Of a stretch of DNA of 29,578 nt, positions 1-7,093 are shown one piece after another. Below the pieces are notes generated by a model that searched no databases, was not told the DNA's origin, and worked only from the letters and a program-made list of their open reading frames with translations. Positions within the stretch are counted from its first letter, which is position 1. Every line of letters starts with the position of its first letter. Source of the stretch: a virus. The position numbers and the translations under genes were made by a program. The DNA lies in the IMG/VR virus record IMGVR_UViG_3300028025_000915, positions 1 to 29,578 of that record. The stretch is one strand, 5' to 3'.

Positions 1-31
1 GTAGTGCAAATGTTGCGGCTGCTGTTGTCAT
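1..31 (-). CDS. Partial gene start directly after TerL
   Basis: The sequence shows ATG at 31-29 directly after the terminase stop (TAA then ATG), with a good ribosome binding site AGGAG eight bases upstream inside the terminase codons. Ten codons are visible, MTTAAATFAL, before the window ends. If the window is circular, this frame continues without a stop into the frame that is open at 29578, giving an approximately 313-residue glycosyltransferase-like protein. If the window is linear, this is the start of an unknown gene; by usual phage gene order that would be the portal. Ten residues cannot decide. Confidence 0.75.
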   Translation of the reverse strand, partial: MTTAAATFAL

Positions 32-1381
32 TTAAATTCTCCTGTTAATTACTTTGGGGGTTTGTTTCCACATTTCGTCTAGCGTTACATCCGTTTGCCC
101 GACATGAAGGCCTTTAACTCTTGAATCCGACAAGATAGGGCTATCTTCGTCTTTCCATACAATGCTGAGATAGCGGAACGCATCCGCAGAGTGGCTTGTC
201 CAATCATGTTTAGGGCGATCCCTAAATATCTTTTTATCATCATCCCACTCTCGTTGATATTGACGTAAACATTCAATGCCTTCTTCACATCTATTATCAA
301 ACCAACAGCGAGTTAATGCAAGTCGTGATGCTTGAATTCCGTCTTGTAATGACAGATTTGGTACGATTTTTAGATGTTTTATGTCAATTTTTGCAGAAAT
401 CTGCTCAATTATGCTTTTTCCACCACTAGCTAGTGTTTTTGCCCTAGCGTCATGCGGCAGGTAATGGTAGCCATATTTGTACCCAAACTCATCCTCTTTT
501 TGATCTAGCAGCATGGTGTAAAACGGTATGGCCTGACCGTTGCTAGAGTGGTGATCGAGTACTCGTATCTCACCATATACCACCTGAAACCACCAAATAC
601 TTGTGGAATCGTTAAATCCTAAGTCCCAAGCAGTATGGCAAGGAAACATTGGGTCATAGTCTACGGTAGTAATACGCTCTAAATCCGTGATTCTACGCAT
701 TTCCTGACCATAGAACGCCCCAAGTATGGCTGCTTCAAAGCTACATAGGAACTCTTGCTCGTACTGGTTTATAGACATTGTGGCTTGTGCATCTTCCAAT
801 TCAGCGTCAGGCAGTAGTCCTGACTGGTCTGCTCTTAGGGTCTTGACATACCAATTAGGGTTCTTTTGGGCTTCGTTGTATATATCGTAAAAGGCATTAT
901 GGCCTTTTGGCGTACCAATAAAGGTAGCCCAGCCCTGTCTGTCTGTAAGTAAAGGCCTCACGATTTCACCCCATAGCCTTGGTTTCATGTCGGCATATTC
1001 GTCTAGCACTACGCCATCTAGGTATAAACCACGCAGTGCATCAGGGTTATCAGCACCAAATAGCCTAATCTTTGCCCCATTGACTAATTCTACCCATAAC
1101 TCAGATTGATTGGCTTTAACTATGGCTGGCTCTGCAAACTTGAGAAGGTAATCCCAAGCAATATTCTTAGCCTGTGCGTAAAAAGGGGCAATGTAAGCGT
1201 ACCTGCCGTCAGGTTTCTTTTCCATAACTGCCCTGCGGATGGTGTCGCAGATTGTAGCTACAGTCTTACCTGCCCTTCGATGACAGACCAATACAGCCCA
1301 GCGTTGATCCCGTCTGTGGAAGTCTAGGAACGCATCTCTAGCCTTGTACGGGTATTCGTACCGCTTTACTAACTCTTTCAA
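32..1381 (-). CDS. terL: Terminase large subunit (packaging ATPase/nuclease)
   Basis: This is the motor that cuts concatemeric phage DNA and pumps it into the prohead through the portal. The 449 residues show the two-domain plan. The N-terminal ATPase has a Walker A motif CHRRAGKT (residues 33-40) and a Walker B motif VVLDE (124-128). The C-terminal RNase H-like nuclease has candidate metal ligands D253 (AWDLGFNDS), D311 (HDAR) and D400 (SADAFRYL). The length is typical of the family. Its start overlaps the end of the small subunit by four bases, and the next leftward gene begins at the base following its stop. Nothing appears truncated. The headful or cohesive-end mode cannot be read from the sequence. 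Confidence 0.96.
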   Translation of the reverse strand: MKELVKRYEYPYKARDAFLDFHRRDQRWAVLVCHRRAGKTVATICDTIRRAVMEKKPDGRYAYIAPFYAQAKNIAWDYLLKFAEPAIVKANQSELWVELVNGAKIRLFGADNPDALRGLYLDGVVLDEYADMKPRLWGEIVRPLLTDRQGWATFIGTPKGHNAFYDIYNEAQKNPNWYVKTLRADQSGLLPDAELEDAQATMSINQYEQEFLCSFEAAILGAFYGQEMRRITDLERITTVDYDPMFPCHTAWDLGFNDSTSIWWFQVVYGEIRVLDHHSSNGQAIPFYTMLLDQKEDEFGYKYGYHYLPHDARAKTLASGGKSIIEQISAKIDIKHLKIVPNLSLQDGIQASRLALTRCWFDNRCEEGIECLRQYQREWDDDKKIFRDRPKHDWTSHSADAFRYLSIVWKDEDSPILSDSRVKGLHVGQTDVTLDEMWKQTPKVINRRI

Positions 1382-1695
1382 TCTAGGAACTTGTGTTCGT
1401 GAATGATCTTGACTGGCTGATCCTCGTCACCTAAATGCTCTGTACGGGCTAACTTAGGCAGGTGGTATTCCATGACGCTCTGCAACATACCAAAAGCCTT
1501 TTCAGGATTAGGTAAAACAATGAATTTGTTATCTTCGTTTTTAACGCCTATAGCGACCTGTTCTAGCCACTCTTGCATTTTGTGGGCGTTACCATCAACG
1601 AACTGTGCAATCGCTTCTCTAGCCGCTGCTGTGGACTTGTTAGGGCTACCTTTAGGTCTACCCTTTGGATTATTAGTTTGTTGTTTAATACTCAT
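1378..1695 (-). CDS. terS: Terminase small subunit (DUF5681-like)
   Basis: This 105-residue protein begins with the NPKGRPKGSPNKST-type basic segment (residues 9-22) that I associate with DUF5681-like small terminases. It continues as a predicted helical body ending in an acidic tail. Small subunits recognise the packaging site and hand DNA to the large subunit. Its position immediately before TerL, with a four-base overlap (1378-1381), supports the call more than the sequence alone. The 40-bp gap upstream (1696-1735) holds TTAAGATAAGTTAA at 1715-1728, one mismatch from the phage operator described near 9.3-11.9 kb. No convincing promoter surrounds it. Confidence 0.8.
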   Translation of the reverse strand: MSIKQQTNNPKGRPKGSPNKSTAAAREAIAQFVDGNAHKMQEWLEQVAIGVKNEDNKFIVLPNPEKAFGMLQSVMEYHLPKLARTEHLGDEDQPVKIIHEHKFLD

Positions 1696-1735
1696 ACCTT
1701 ACCCAAGTGGTTGATTAAGATAAGTTAATTCTACT

Positions 1736-3463
1736 CTATTTTTTGCGTTTTAGGTCTTGCGGTACAAAACTGATAGCACCACCTGTATTCTCAATGCCTT
1801 TATACCCTGCTTCATTGGCTATACGCTCAATTGCATTAGTAGCAGCGTTTTGATCCACGATGCCTTGGTATTGGTTGTACTGTCTAGCCAGCTTATTTAG
1901 ATTGTCAGGGTCTTGGGCCACATTGTAAAAGTCGGTAAGATTGGCTTCGTATTGGTTTGGGCCTAATCCAGCTTCTTTTGTATTGGGATTGTTGTAAAAA
2001 TAGGTGCGATTCCGTAATGCGTCTGCCAGCATTAGGCGTTTAGCTTCTGATCCCCGTATACCTGTGCCATACATAGTAGGGTCAGTTTGTAGCAGATCAG
2101 GTCTATTGCTGTAATGGTAGCCAGTTAATGCACTTGGGCTGTTAGGCTGTATAAACGGTTTCATGTACTCGGGCATACCGCCTTGGTACATAGGATCAAT
2201 CATTTCAGGCGGCAGTAAGAAAGCCTTTTGCTGTGCATATTGAATTTGACCGCCAAGTTCTGCTAGTTTTGCATCATAAGGTGTTGGATCACCGCCTGAC
2301 CTTGCAATGCTATCTCTATCAATGCGTAAATCATTCATTTGTTTTTGCAATTCAGCATTAACACCTGAATAGTTTACAAAGCTGTTTTGCCCCCGTGTTT
2401 CAGTAGCGGCAGCCATTTTAGCTAATGGCGAATATAGTTGGCTATGTGATCCATAAGCTAATTCTTCACCTTTAGGGCCAAAACTTGCACCAGTAGGCCC
2501 ATGCCCGTAATAATCGTGTACTGCACGAAATACTTGATTTTGATTTAAACCTGTATATGGGTCTATTTTATTAAGAATTTCGTGTGGCTCACCACCAGCG
2601 TAAGTATATAAATGCTTGTTTATCAACGCATCTTCTAACATTTGGGGTGATCCAGCATAATTTAAATCGCCTTTATGATATGACAAATTCATGCCTTGAT
2701 TTATCATGCGATCTAATTGTTGGGCGTTTTCTTTTGCTAATTGCTCATAGCTTGCAGGTATCAATTCTTGGTAATTGGTTGCGCCTGATTTTCTAACGGC
2801 TTCAGGGTAATTGCGTAAATATTGGGCAAACAATTTGGCCTGTAATGTAGGTTCTATGCCTTGAACCATTTGTTCATAGGTCTTAGCTATGGGAAATTGT
2901 TTTTGCAATGATGAGACAGGCATAGCCCGTACTGCATCTAAATTAAAATCAGGATTTATTTTCCTTGCAGAAAGTACCGAAGGGTTTATTTCGGGATTTC
3001 TGAGGATTTCGGATAATGTTGCGGTATTGTTTCTTCGGAGATTGGGTATTTCAAGGTTTCCTTGTACCGATCTAAGGTCATTAGGGGAAAGCCGTGTAGG
3101 GTCAAGGTTTGATTGACTGATGCCAACCCGTCTAATATCTCCTGTGTCGAAAAATCCTTTTCCTGTTGCATTTTGAACGCCTTTTTTTAATGCTGCTATT
3201 GGTACTAATGTTGCTGCTATACCTAATGGTTCGCCTTCTTCATATCCAGTCATGTACTGCATATCGTTGGGATTTAATACGCTTGTTTTTGTAGGCGTTA
3301 ATCCTGTAGCCCCTGCTGCAAACCCTGTTTCTCTTGGCAATGGGTTTTTGCCTGTTACTGTTTGCGTAAATGCCTGTGGATTGGTAATGAACCGCTGTGC
3401 TTCCATAGGCAGATTGATGATCTTATCTGCACCTTGGCGCAAGAGTTCAGCCAGCGTAGCCAT
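1736..3463 (-). CDS. Polyvalent-like phage protein with possible C-terminal ART-like domain
   Basis: This 575-residue protein is a multi-part protein, not a classic structural one. Residues 1-100 are a low-complexity N-terminus with a short hydrophobic stretch near 81-92. A central conserved block reads VHDYYGHG (315-322), then HSQLYSP (340-346) and TETRGQN (354-360). These are the hallmarks of a domain I know from large polyvalent proteins of phages and conjugative elements; its His and Glu residues could bind metal, and its activity is not known. The C-terminal part has GYHYS (448-452), DPTMYGTG (461-468) and a terminal EAGYKGI (551-557), a pattern seen in ADP-ribosyltransferase-like domains of such proteins. 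It sits in the late operon just before TerS, so it may be packaged and injected. That role is inference. The stop of the 52-aa gene directly abuts its ATG. Confidence 0.72.
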   Translation of the reverse strand: MATLAELLRQGADKIINLPMEAQRFITNPQAFTQTVTGKNPLPRETGFAAGATGLTPTKTSVLNPNDMQYMTGYEEGEPLGIAATLVPIAALKKGVQNATGKGFFDTGDIRRVGISQSNLDPTRLSPNDLRSVQGNLEIPNLRRNNTATLSEILRNPEINPSVLSARKINPDFNLDAVRAMPVSSLQKQFPIAKTYEQMVQGIEPTLQAKLFAQYLRNYPEAVRKSGATNYQELIPASYEQLAKENAQQLDRMINQGMNLSYHKGDLNYAGSPQMLEDALINKHLYTYAGGEPHEILNKIDPYTGLNQNQVFRAVHDYYGHGPTGASFGPKGEELAYGSHSQLYSPLAKMAAATETRGQNSFVNYSGVNAELQKQMNDLRIDRDSIARSGGDPTPYDAKLAELGGQIQYAQQKAFLLPPEMIDPMYQGGMPEYMKPFIQPNSPSALTGYHYSNRPDLLQTDPTMYGTGIRGSEAKRLMLADALRNRTYFYNNPNTKEAGLGPNQYEANLTDFYNVAQDPDNLNKLARQYNQYQGIVDQNAATNAIERIANEAGYKGIENTGGAISFVPQDLKRKK

Positions 3464-3622
3464 TTACTTAACTTCTTTATCCAAGTCTTTTAGTTTATTG
3501 GCAATGGCGGCCCTACGCTCTAAGCGCAAACGCTGGTTCTTTTCAAGGGTAGATTCATGCTGGGGGCGCAGCATTGCATCTTCTTTTTTGTATTTGCGGC
3601 TCATAGGGGTAATAGGTGTCAT
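3464..3622 (-). CDS. Small basic hypothetical protein, 52 aa
   Basis: This short gene of 52 codons begins MTPITPMSRKYKK and ends KLKDLDKEVK, with a central highly charged helix (RLRLERRAAIANK). It is unrecognised. The case for a real gene is its packing: its ATG overlaps the upstream stop by one base (TAATG at 3620-3624), and its own TAA is followed at once by the ATG of the 575-residue gene. An alternative start at the second Met (SRKYKK) would still fit. It may be a DNA-binding or assembly accessory; nothing in the sequence settles this. Confidence 0.65.
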   Translation of the reverse strand: MTPITPMSRKYKKEDAMLRPQHESTLEKNQRLRLERRAAIANKLKDLDKEVK

Positions 3623-3807
3623 TACATATCCTTCATCTTGTCACGAATCATGTCTTTACGGCTTTGTGGCTTGGCAGTCTTAGCAGCATCTTTAAAGTCT
3701 TGTGCGCTGGGTCTGCCTTCAGAAGCCTTTGTAGCCATCTTTTCGCCTGAACCAGCCTTGATCCTAGCCCTTTTTCGGTGAATATTTGCGTATAGTCCGT
3801 CTTTCAT
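3622..3807 (-). CDS. Small basic phage protein (MKDGLYANIH family), 61 aa
   Basis: The protein begins MKDGLYANIHRKRARIKAG and is rich in Lys and Arg. Proteins opening with this DGLYANIH-KR-RIKAGSGE signature are common in tailed phages next to DUF6321-type proteins, as here; no function is established. A longer frame reaches back to 3855, but the start at 3807 is preferred. It has a GGAG ribosome site six bases upstream, it overlaps the previous stop by one base (TAATG) like neighbouring junctions, and family members begin at this Met. Expected in late infection from its operon. Confidence 0.72.
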   Translation of the reverse strand: MKDGLYANIHRKRARIKAGSGEKMATKASEGRPSAQDFKDAAKTAKPQSRKDMIRDKMKDM

Positions 3808-4073
3808 TAGCAACTCCATCTCGCTCTTGCTGCTTTGCCCCGTTCCCCTGTCCATCCTGCTGACCTAGCACAGAAACTATCGTGTCTTGGCCCACTAGAC
3901 TGAGGTGCTTGTAAATTACTGTTGTTCTTAGCGTTGTATGCTTTGCGCCCTGCTGCTGTCATACCTGCGCCTTCTTCTACTGACTGGTAATGACGCCCTT
4001 TGCCTTTAGTTGTCTTGGCAATAGGCTTATCGTGCTTTTCTACTGCGGCACGAATGTCATCCCTTCTACTCAT
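3807..4073 (-). CDS. DUF6321-like small phage protein, 88 aa
   Basis: This basic 88-residue protein has the EEGAGMTAAGRKAYN block (residues 33-47) and the RHDSFCARSAGW block (63-74), which match what I know as the DUF6321 pattern in phages. The single motif Cys lies in SFCARSAG. No enzyme motif is visible and no function is known. It sits in a run of four small lysine-rich genes (4255 to 3464), its ATG overlapping the stop of the previous one (ATGA, 4070-4073). The shared basic character suggests nucleic-acid or capsid interior contact, but that is only inference. Confidence 0.75.
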   Translation of the reverse strand: MSRRDDIRAAVEKHDKPIAKTTKGKGRHYQSVEEGAGMTAAGRKAYNAKNNSNLQAPQSSGPRHDSFCARSAGWTGERGKAARARWSC

Positions 4074-4255
4074 GCTTTTTCTTCAATGTACTTAGCGTAG
4101 GCATCTTCTAGCTTGGCTTTGCGGTCACCTTTGGCGTTCTCACGCTCAACGCTAAGTGCAATGGCTACGGCTTGTTTTTTAGGCTTACCAGCTTTGATTT
4201 CGGCTTTAATGTTTTTGCCGACTGATTTGGAACTACCTGATTTATCTAACGGCAT
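4070..4255 (-). CDS. DUF6496-like small basic protein, 61 aa
   Basis: The 61 residues are very rich in Lys, with the segment KAEIKAGKPKKQAVAIALS (residues 17-35) that typifies short DUF6496-like phage proteins. No function is known to me. It overlaps the next gene by four bases (ATGA) and lies two bases after the stop of the ferritin-like gene, so it is co-translated with its neighbours. The C-terminus LEDAYAKYIEEKA is a likely amphipathic helix. Confidence 0.7.
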   Translation of the reverse strand: MPLDKSGSSKSVGKNIKAEIKAGKPKKQAVAIALSVERENAKGDRKAKLEDAYAKYIEEKA

Positions 4256-4257
4256 GA

Positions 4258-4617
4258 TTAAGCCTTAAATTTAAGTAAATAGATGGTCGTGTCGATCTCT
4301 TGGGCGATATTGTCGATCAATTGAACGATCTCGGAATCCATTGGCAGGTCTGACCGTGATTCTTTTACAAACCGCTGTAGGGATTGCAGGTATGCCAGCG
4401 GCTCTTTAGGCATATGGTATGTGGCTGGGAAGTCGGTAATTTGACCGTATATACCAAAATAGGTTTCGGCTAGATCATCGGTTAAATCAATAATTTTGTC
4501 GTAAAAGCCGCCCAATGCCTTGTGTTTGGCATAAGACTTAGTAGCCCAATGGAAAAAATGGGCATTTGTACCCGAATGCAGCATGGTTGCAAGAAACAAC
4601 GCCATTGATTTTTCCAT
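4258..4617 (-). CDS. DUF5856 ferritin-like/Dps-like protein
   Basis: This helical 119-residue protein opens with LFLATMLHSGTNAHFFHWAT (residues 7-26). The rest predicts four helices, as in ferritin-like and Dps-like folds; the DUF5856 family shares this opening. Candidate metal or packing residues include H14, H20, H23 and the later acidic residues in YDKIIDLTDDLAE. Family members are frequent in phages and often sit near packaging genes, but their role is not established. Dps-like DNA or iron handling is a guess by fold. It is preceded by AGGAGCG about 7 bases before the ATG, which fits a strong ribosome site. Confidence 0.7.
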   Translation of the reverse strand: MEKSMALFLATMLHSGTNAHFFHWATKSYAKHKALGGFYDKIIDLTDDLAETYFGIYGQITDFPATYHMPKEPLAYLQSLQRFVKESRSDLPMDSEIVQLIDNIAQEIDTTIYLLKFKA

Positions 4618-4639
4618 AAAACGCTCCTTTTGCTTTATT

Positions 4640-4924
4640 TTATAACACTTTTTGGATAATTCCTAACGCTCTTATTGCGGCATCCACACTATCCACACGG
4701 CTTACAGCACCGCCTTTCCATTTACTCATAAACTCCAGTTGGTCAGGCGTGAACTTGGCTTTAGCATCCTTTTTTATTTCCATAAGCAAGGTTTCACCTT
4801 CATAACCTACCAATAAATCAGGGCAGCCGTGCTTCATTGCAGCCAAAGATACTACGGTAGCCCCAGCTTGTCGCAATGCAGCAACAATTTCCTTGTGGTT
4901 TGTGTCTACTCTTGCGTATGTCAT
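4640..4924 (-). CDS. VRR-NUC type PD-(D/E)XK nuclease
   Basis: The protein has the compact VRR-NUC plan in 94 residues. D36 sits in HGCPDLLVG and E49/K51 sit in LLMEIK, giving the D...ExK catalytic triad. KFTPDQLEFMSKWKGG (57-72) follows, matching the usual T..Q..F...W.GG end of the fold. Such stand-alone nucleases in phages are thought to resolve branched DNA or trim ends before packaging. It is the first gene of the leftward late group: upstream lies a 69-bp divergent region and then the rightward phosphoesterase gene. Its position at the head of the packaging genes fits a role in clearing branched DNA. Confidence 0.88.
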   Translation of the reverse strand: MTYARVDTNHKEIVAALRQAGATVVSLAAMKHGCPDLLVGYEGETLLMEIKKDAKAKFTPDQLEFMSKWKGGAVSRVDSVDAAIRALGIIQKVL

Positions 4925-4993
4925 TGATTATTCTTAATTTTAAGTTAGTATTGGGTAACTTTAGCACTATGTCAATTTCTACTAAAGGTTTAT
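4925..4993. promoter_or_regulatory. Divergent intergenic region between late and phosphoesterase genes
   Basis: This AT-rich 69-bp gap separates leftward VRR-NUC from the rightward phosphoesterase, so it must hold promoters for both directions. A possible rightward pair is TTGATT at 4924-4929 with TAGTAT 16 bases later; the match is only moderate. CTTAATTTTAAG (4933-4944) contains operator-like half sites in everted order, which differs from the spacing of the four good operators. AAAGG just before ATG 4994 is the ribosome site. Confidence 0.45.
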
Positions 4994-6226
4994 ATGCCAG
5001 CTAAACCAATTAGCAAAGAATTACTGCAACAAGCTATAAATGAATATTACACGACCAATAATAAAGTTATTGCAGCTAGAAACCTAGGTTTACCTGCTGG
5101 CACTTATGCTCACCGATACAACACAGCCGTAACACAAGGGTTAGTTCCTAATGCCGATTTAAAAGCACCTGAACAGGGCATAGCTTACGATTTGTCTGAA
5201 GCTAGGGCAAAGATACGCCAATTAGAATCATCGGCTCTAGCACAAGCTAAAGAAGATTTTAACGCTGAGTATGTTAAGCGCAAAATTATTAAACTTGCCG
5301 AATCTGAAATAGACATACCTGACTGGATTGTTCGTAAACCTAAAGGCCACAATGTTACGGGTATTCCTACATTACTTGCATCTGATTGGCATTGGGGTGA
5401 AGTGGTTGATCCAGCGCAAGTAGGCGGTGTAAATGAATATAACTTAAAAATTGCACAAGACCGAGCAAGAGCCTTTATAGAAACATCTATAGATTTATTA
5501 AAGAATCGGTTTAATAACCCAAAATATGAGGGCGTTGTGTTTGCGTTGGCTGGGGATATGTTCTCAGGAAATATTCACGATGAATTAGCTACTACCAACG
5601 ATATGGAAGTTATGCCTTGCGTACTTGATTTGTGGGGTACGCTAGTTTGGTGTATTGAAGTATTGGTGGAAGAATTTGGCAAAGTGTTTGTGCCTTGTGT
5701 ATCAGGTAATCACGGTAGAAATACCCATAAGATACAAAATAAGAACCGTAACTACACTAACTTTGATTGGTTGCTGTACCAGTTTCTAAATAAACGTTTC
5801 GAAAACGATAAAAGAATAACTTTCTTTATACCTGATGGCTCTGATGCTTATTATCAAGTATATGGGTATAAATACCTACTTACTCATGGCGATCAATTTA
5901 GAGGTGGTGATGGCGTTATTGGCTGTCTTGGTGCAATCATTAGGGGCGATCACAAAAAACGCTCTAGGAACGCACAGATTGACCAAGAATACGACACTAT
6001 GCTTATAGGTCACTTTCACCAGCTAATTCAGTTGCAGCGTTTAATTGTTAATGGTTCGCTTAAAGGTTATTGCGAATATGCTTACACCAACAACTTTGGA
6101 TTTGAGCCGCCAAGACAAGCGTTATGGATTACACATCCCTTACACGGCATTACATTCTCATGCCCTGTCAATGTGGATCGTAAAAGTAAACCAATAAATA
6201 CGACATGGGTTAGTTGGAGCGATTAA
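4994..6226 (+). CDS. Calcineurin-like metallophosphoesterase with N-terminal helical domain
   Basis: The 410 residues split into an N-terminal helical region (1-110, with a possible helix-turn-helix at about 8-45 and a coiled coil at 65-105) and a metallophosphoesterase domain. The two-metal signature is complete and in order: SDWHWGE (D131, H133), AGDMFSG (D188), SGNHGR (N239, H240), THGDQ (H298) and GHFHQ (H340, H342). The substrate is unknown; phage relatives are annotated only as phosphoesterases, and DNA end processing or nucleotide hydrolysis are possible. It starts 70 bp from a divergent leftward gene and is followed directly by the SprT-like gene, so the two form a small rightward unit between leftward modules. 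Confidence 0.92.
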   Translation: MPAKPISKELLQQAINEYYTTNNKVIAARNLGLPAGTYAHRYNTAVTQGLVPNADLKAPEQGIAYDLSEARAKIRQLESSALAQAKEDFNAEYVKRKIIKLAESEIDIPDWIVRKPKGHNVTGIPTLLASDWHWGEVVDPAQVGGVNEYNLKIAQDRARAFIETSIDLLKNRFNNPKYEGVVFALAGDMFSGNIHDELATTNDMEVMPCVLDLWGTLVWCIEVLVEEFGKVFVPCVSGNHGRNTHKIQNKNRNYTNFDWLLYQFLNKRFENDKRITFFIPDGSDAYYQVYGYKYLLTHGDQFRGGDGVIGCLGAIIRGDHKKRSRNAQIDQEYDTMLIGHFHQLIQLQRLIVNGSLKGYCEYAYTNNFGFEPPRQALWITHPLHGITFSCPVNVDRKSKPINTTWVSWSD

Positions 6227-6228
6227 AG

Positions 6229-6582
6229 ATGAAACTAACTCCTGAAATACTAAAAAATTTGTATTCATCGTTGTATTGCACTTACCCGTTTACTAAGTGG
6301 CCTATGCCTTTGCCTGATGAAATTGAGTGGATCGTGACATCTGATCCTGAATTAATGGGTACGTATCTACTAGATACAGGTGGCGATTATGAACATACAA
6401 TCACCATATCTTCAGGGCGTTGCAGTCATTTTTATACTGTTTTGACTACGCTTGCCCATGAATGTATACACATGAGTTTTCATAAACAAAAAGGCGAAAA
6501 GTGGTCGCAGCATGGTCAGCCGTTTAGAACTCGTTGCAAAATGGTTGCAGCAGAATTAGGCTTTGATCCGCTTGAGTTGTAG
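6229..6582 (+). CDS. SprT-like zinc metalloprotease
   Basis: This 117-residue protein has the zincin motif HECIH (residues 77-81) and a third likely zinc ligand in QHGQPF (H95), in the spacing of SprT-like proteases. SprT and Spartan relatives cleave proteins near DNA, including DNA-protein crosslinks; the phage target is unknown. The fold is minimal, without a C-terminal zinc ribbon. A frame-compatible ATG lies upstream at 6214 (MERLKM...), but the start at 6229, two bases after the phosphoesterase stop, is preferred; GGAG lies nine bases before it. Cotranscription with the phosphoesterase suggests a shared DNA-maintenance job. Confidence 0.82.
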   Translation: MKLTPEILKNLYSSLYCTYPFTKWPMPLPDEIEWIVTSDPELMGTYLLDTGGDYEHTITISSGRCSHFYTVLTTLAHECIHMSFHKQKGEKWSQHGQPFRTRCKMVAAELGFDPLEL

Positions 6583-6593
6583 ATACATTGTAG

Positions 6594-6713
6594 CTACATA
6601 TTACGGTGGTAAACATCTTTAGGGTTATTGAGCATTGATTTAATAAGTTCATCCATACTAAAAAAGTATTGAATAACTTTCATGCCGTCATGCTGCATGA
6701 TTGTAAAACTCAC
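6594..6713 (-). CDS. Short GTG-start protein, 39 aa
   Basis: This 39-codon frame begins with GTG overlapping the previous stop (GTGA, 6710-6713), the same coupling as its neighbours, and reads VSFTIMQHDGMKVIQYFFSM onward, ending PKDVYHRNM. It is the last gene of the leftward early group and ends 11 bases from the SprT-like stop on the other strand. Unrecognised. Starting at the internal ATG at 6698 (MQHDGMK) is an alternative. The small size keeps confidence moderate. Confidence 0.5.
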   Translation of the reverse strand: MSFTIMQHDGMKVIQYFFSMDELIKSMLNNPKDVYHRNM

Positions 6714-6937
6714 TTCTTTGCTTTCTTTGGCTTAGATTCTTCTCTATGTAATTCCATTACTTTATCGGCTTGAACATACATTTTGTCTTGTAGGTTATCA
6801 ACCAAACAATATACTGCCCACAAAGCACCGCTATACGGACTATCTACGCCTTCTGCAACCAATTCAATAGCATCTCGTACATGAGCTAGTTTGTGTGCCA
6901 TTTCTTCAATATCGTTTGCCGTATCCCATAAACTCAT
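6710..6937 (-). CDS. Hypothetical helical early protein, 75 aa
   Basis: The 75-residue product is predicted helical and acidic through most of its length (MSLWDTANDIEEMAHKLAHV opening) and ends in a lysine-rich tail KPKKAKK. I do not recognise a family. It follows the 48-aa membrane peptide by nine bases, with GGGG about 7 bases before ATG as ribosome site, and overlaps the GTG-start gene downstream. Regulation is presumably from the operator-controlled leftward promoter near 9350. Confidence 0.75.
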   Translation of the reverse strand: MSLWDTANDIEEMAHKLAHVRDAIELVAEGVDSPYSGALWAVYCLVDNLQDKMYVQADKVMELHREESKPKKAKK

Positions 6938-6946
6938 TTTTTACCC

Positions 6947-7093
6947 CTATTTAGTAGCAATTAAGTAAGCCCCATAATTCGCAAAAGCATATCCAGCGTA
7001 CATACAAGCCAGTCCAAAATCTCCCTTAAACAACTGTTCTCCAGCGATGTACACATAAATTAAGCCTGTAATAATTATTAGGTTTGCGCTCAT
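6947..7093 (-). CDS. Two-TM small membrane peptide A, 48 aa
   Basis: This protein of 48 residues has two hydrophobic segments (about 3-17 and 28-45) joined by the turn GEQLFKGDFG, so both ends should lie on the same side of the inner membrane. It is a paralogue of the 47-aa product at 7848-7991: both share GxIY, A, FK, GLA and GY in the same spacing. Related peptides occur in phage early regions without a known role; interference with superinfection or membrane targeting of early proteins are guesses. Its ATG overlaps the Ref-like gene stop (ATGA, 7090-7093). Confidence 0.72.
   Translation of the reverse strand: MSANLIIITGLIYVYIAGEQLFKGDFGLACMYAGYAFANYGAYLIATK

Noticed and set aside
3252-3683. 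143-codon rightward frame
   Set aside because: It lies antisense to the 575-aa gene and the 52-aa gene, and has no ribosome site or recognisable protein pattern; the leftward genes are tightly packed here.
3808-3855. Upstream extension of the 61-aa MKDGLYANIH gene
   Set aside because: The extension overlaps the end of the DUF6321-like gene by 49 bases, while the start at 3807 has a GGAG site and a one-base overlap.
4933-4944. Operator copy in the divergent region at 4.9 kb
   Set aside because: The half sites CTTAA and TTAAG occur in everted order and with different spacing from the four good copies.
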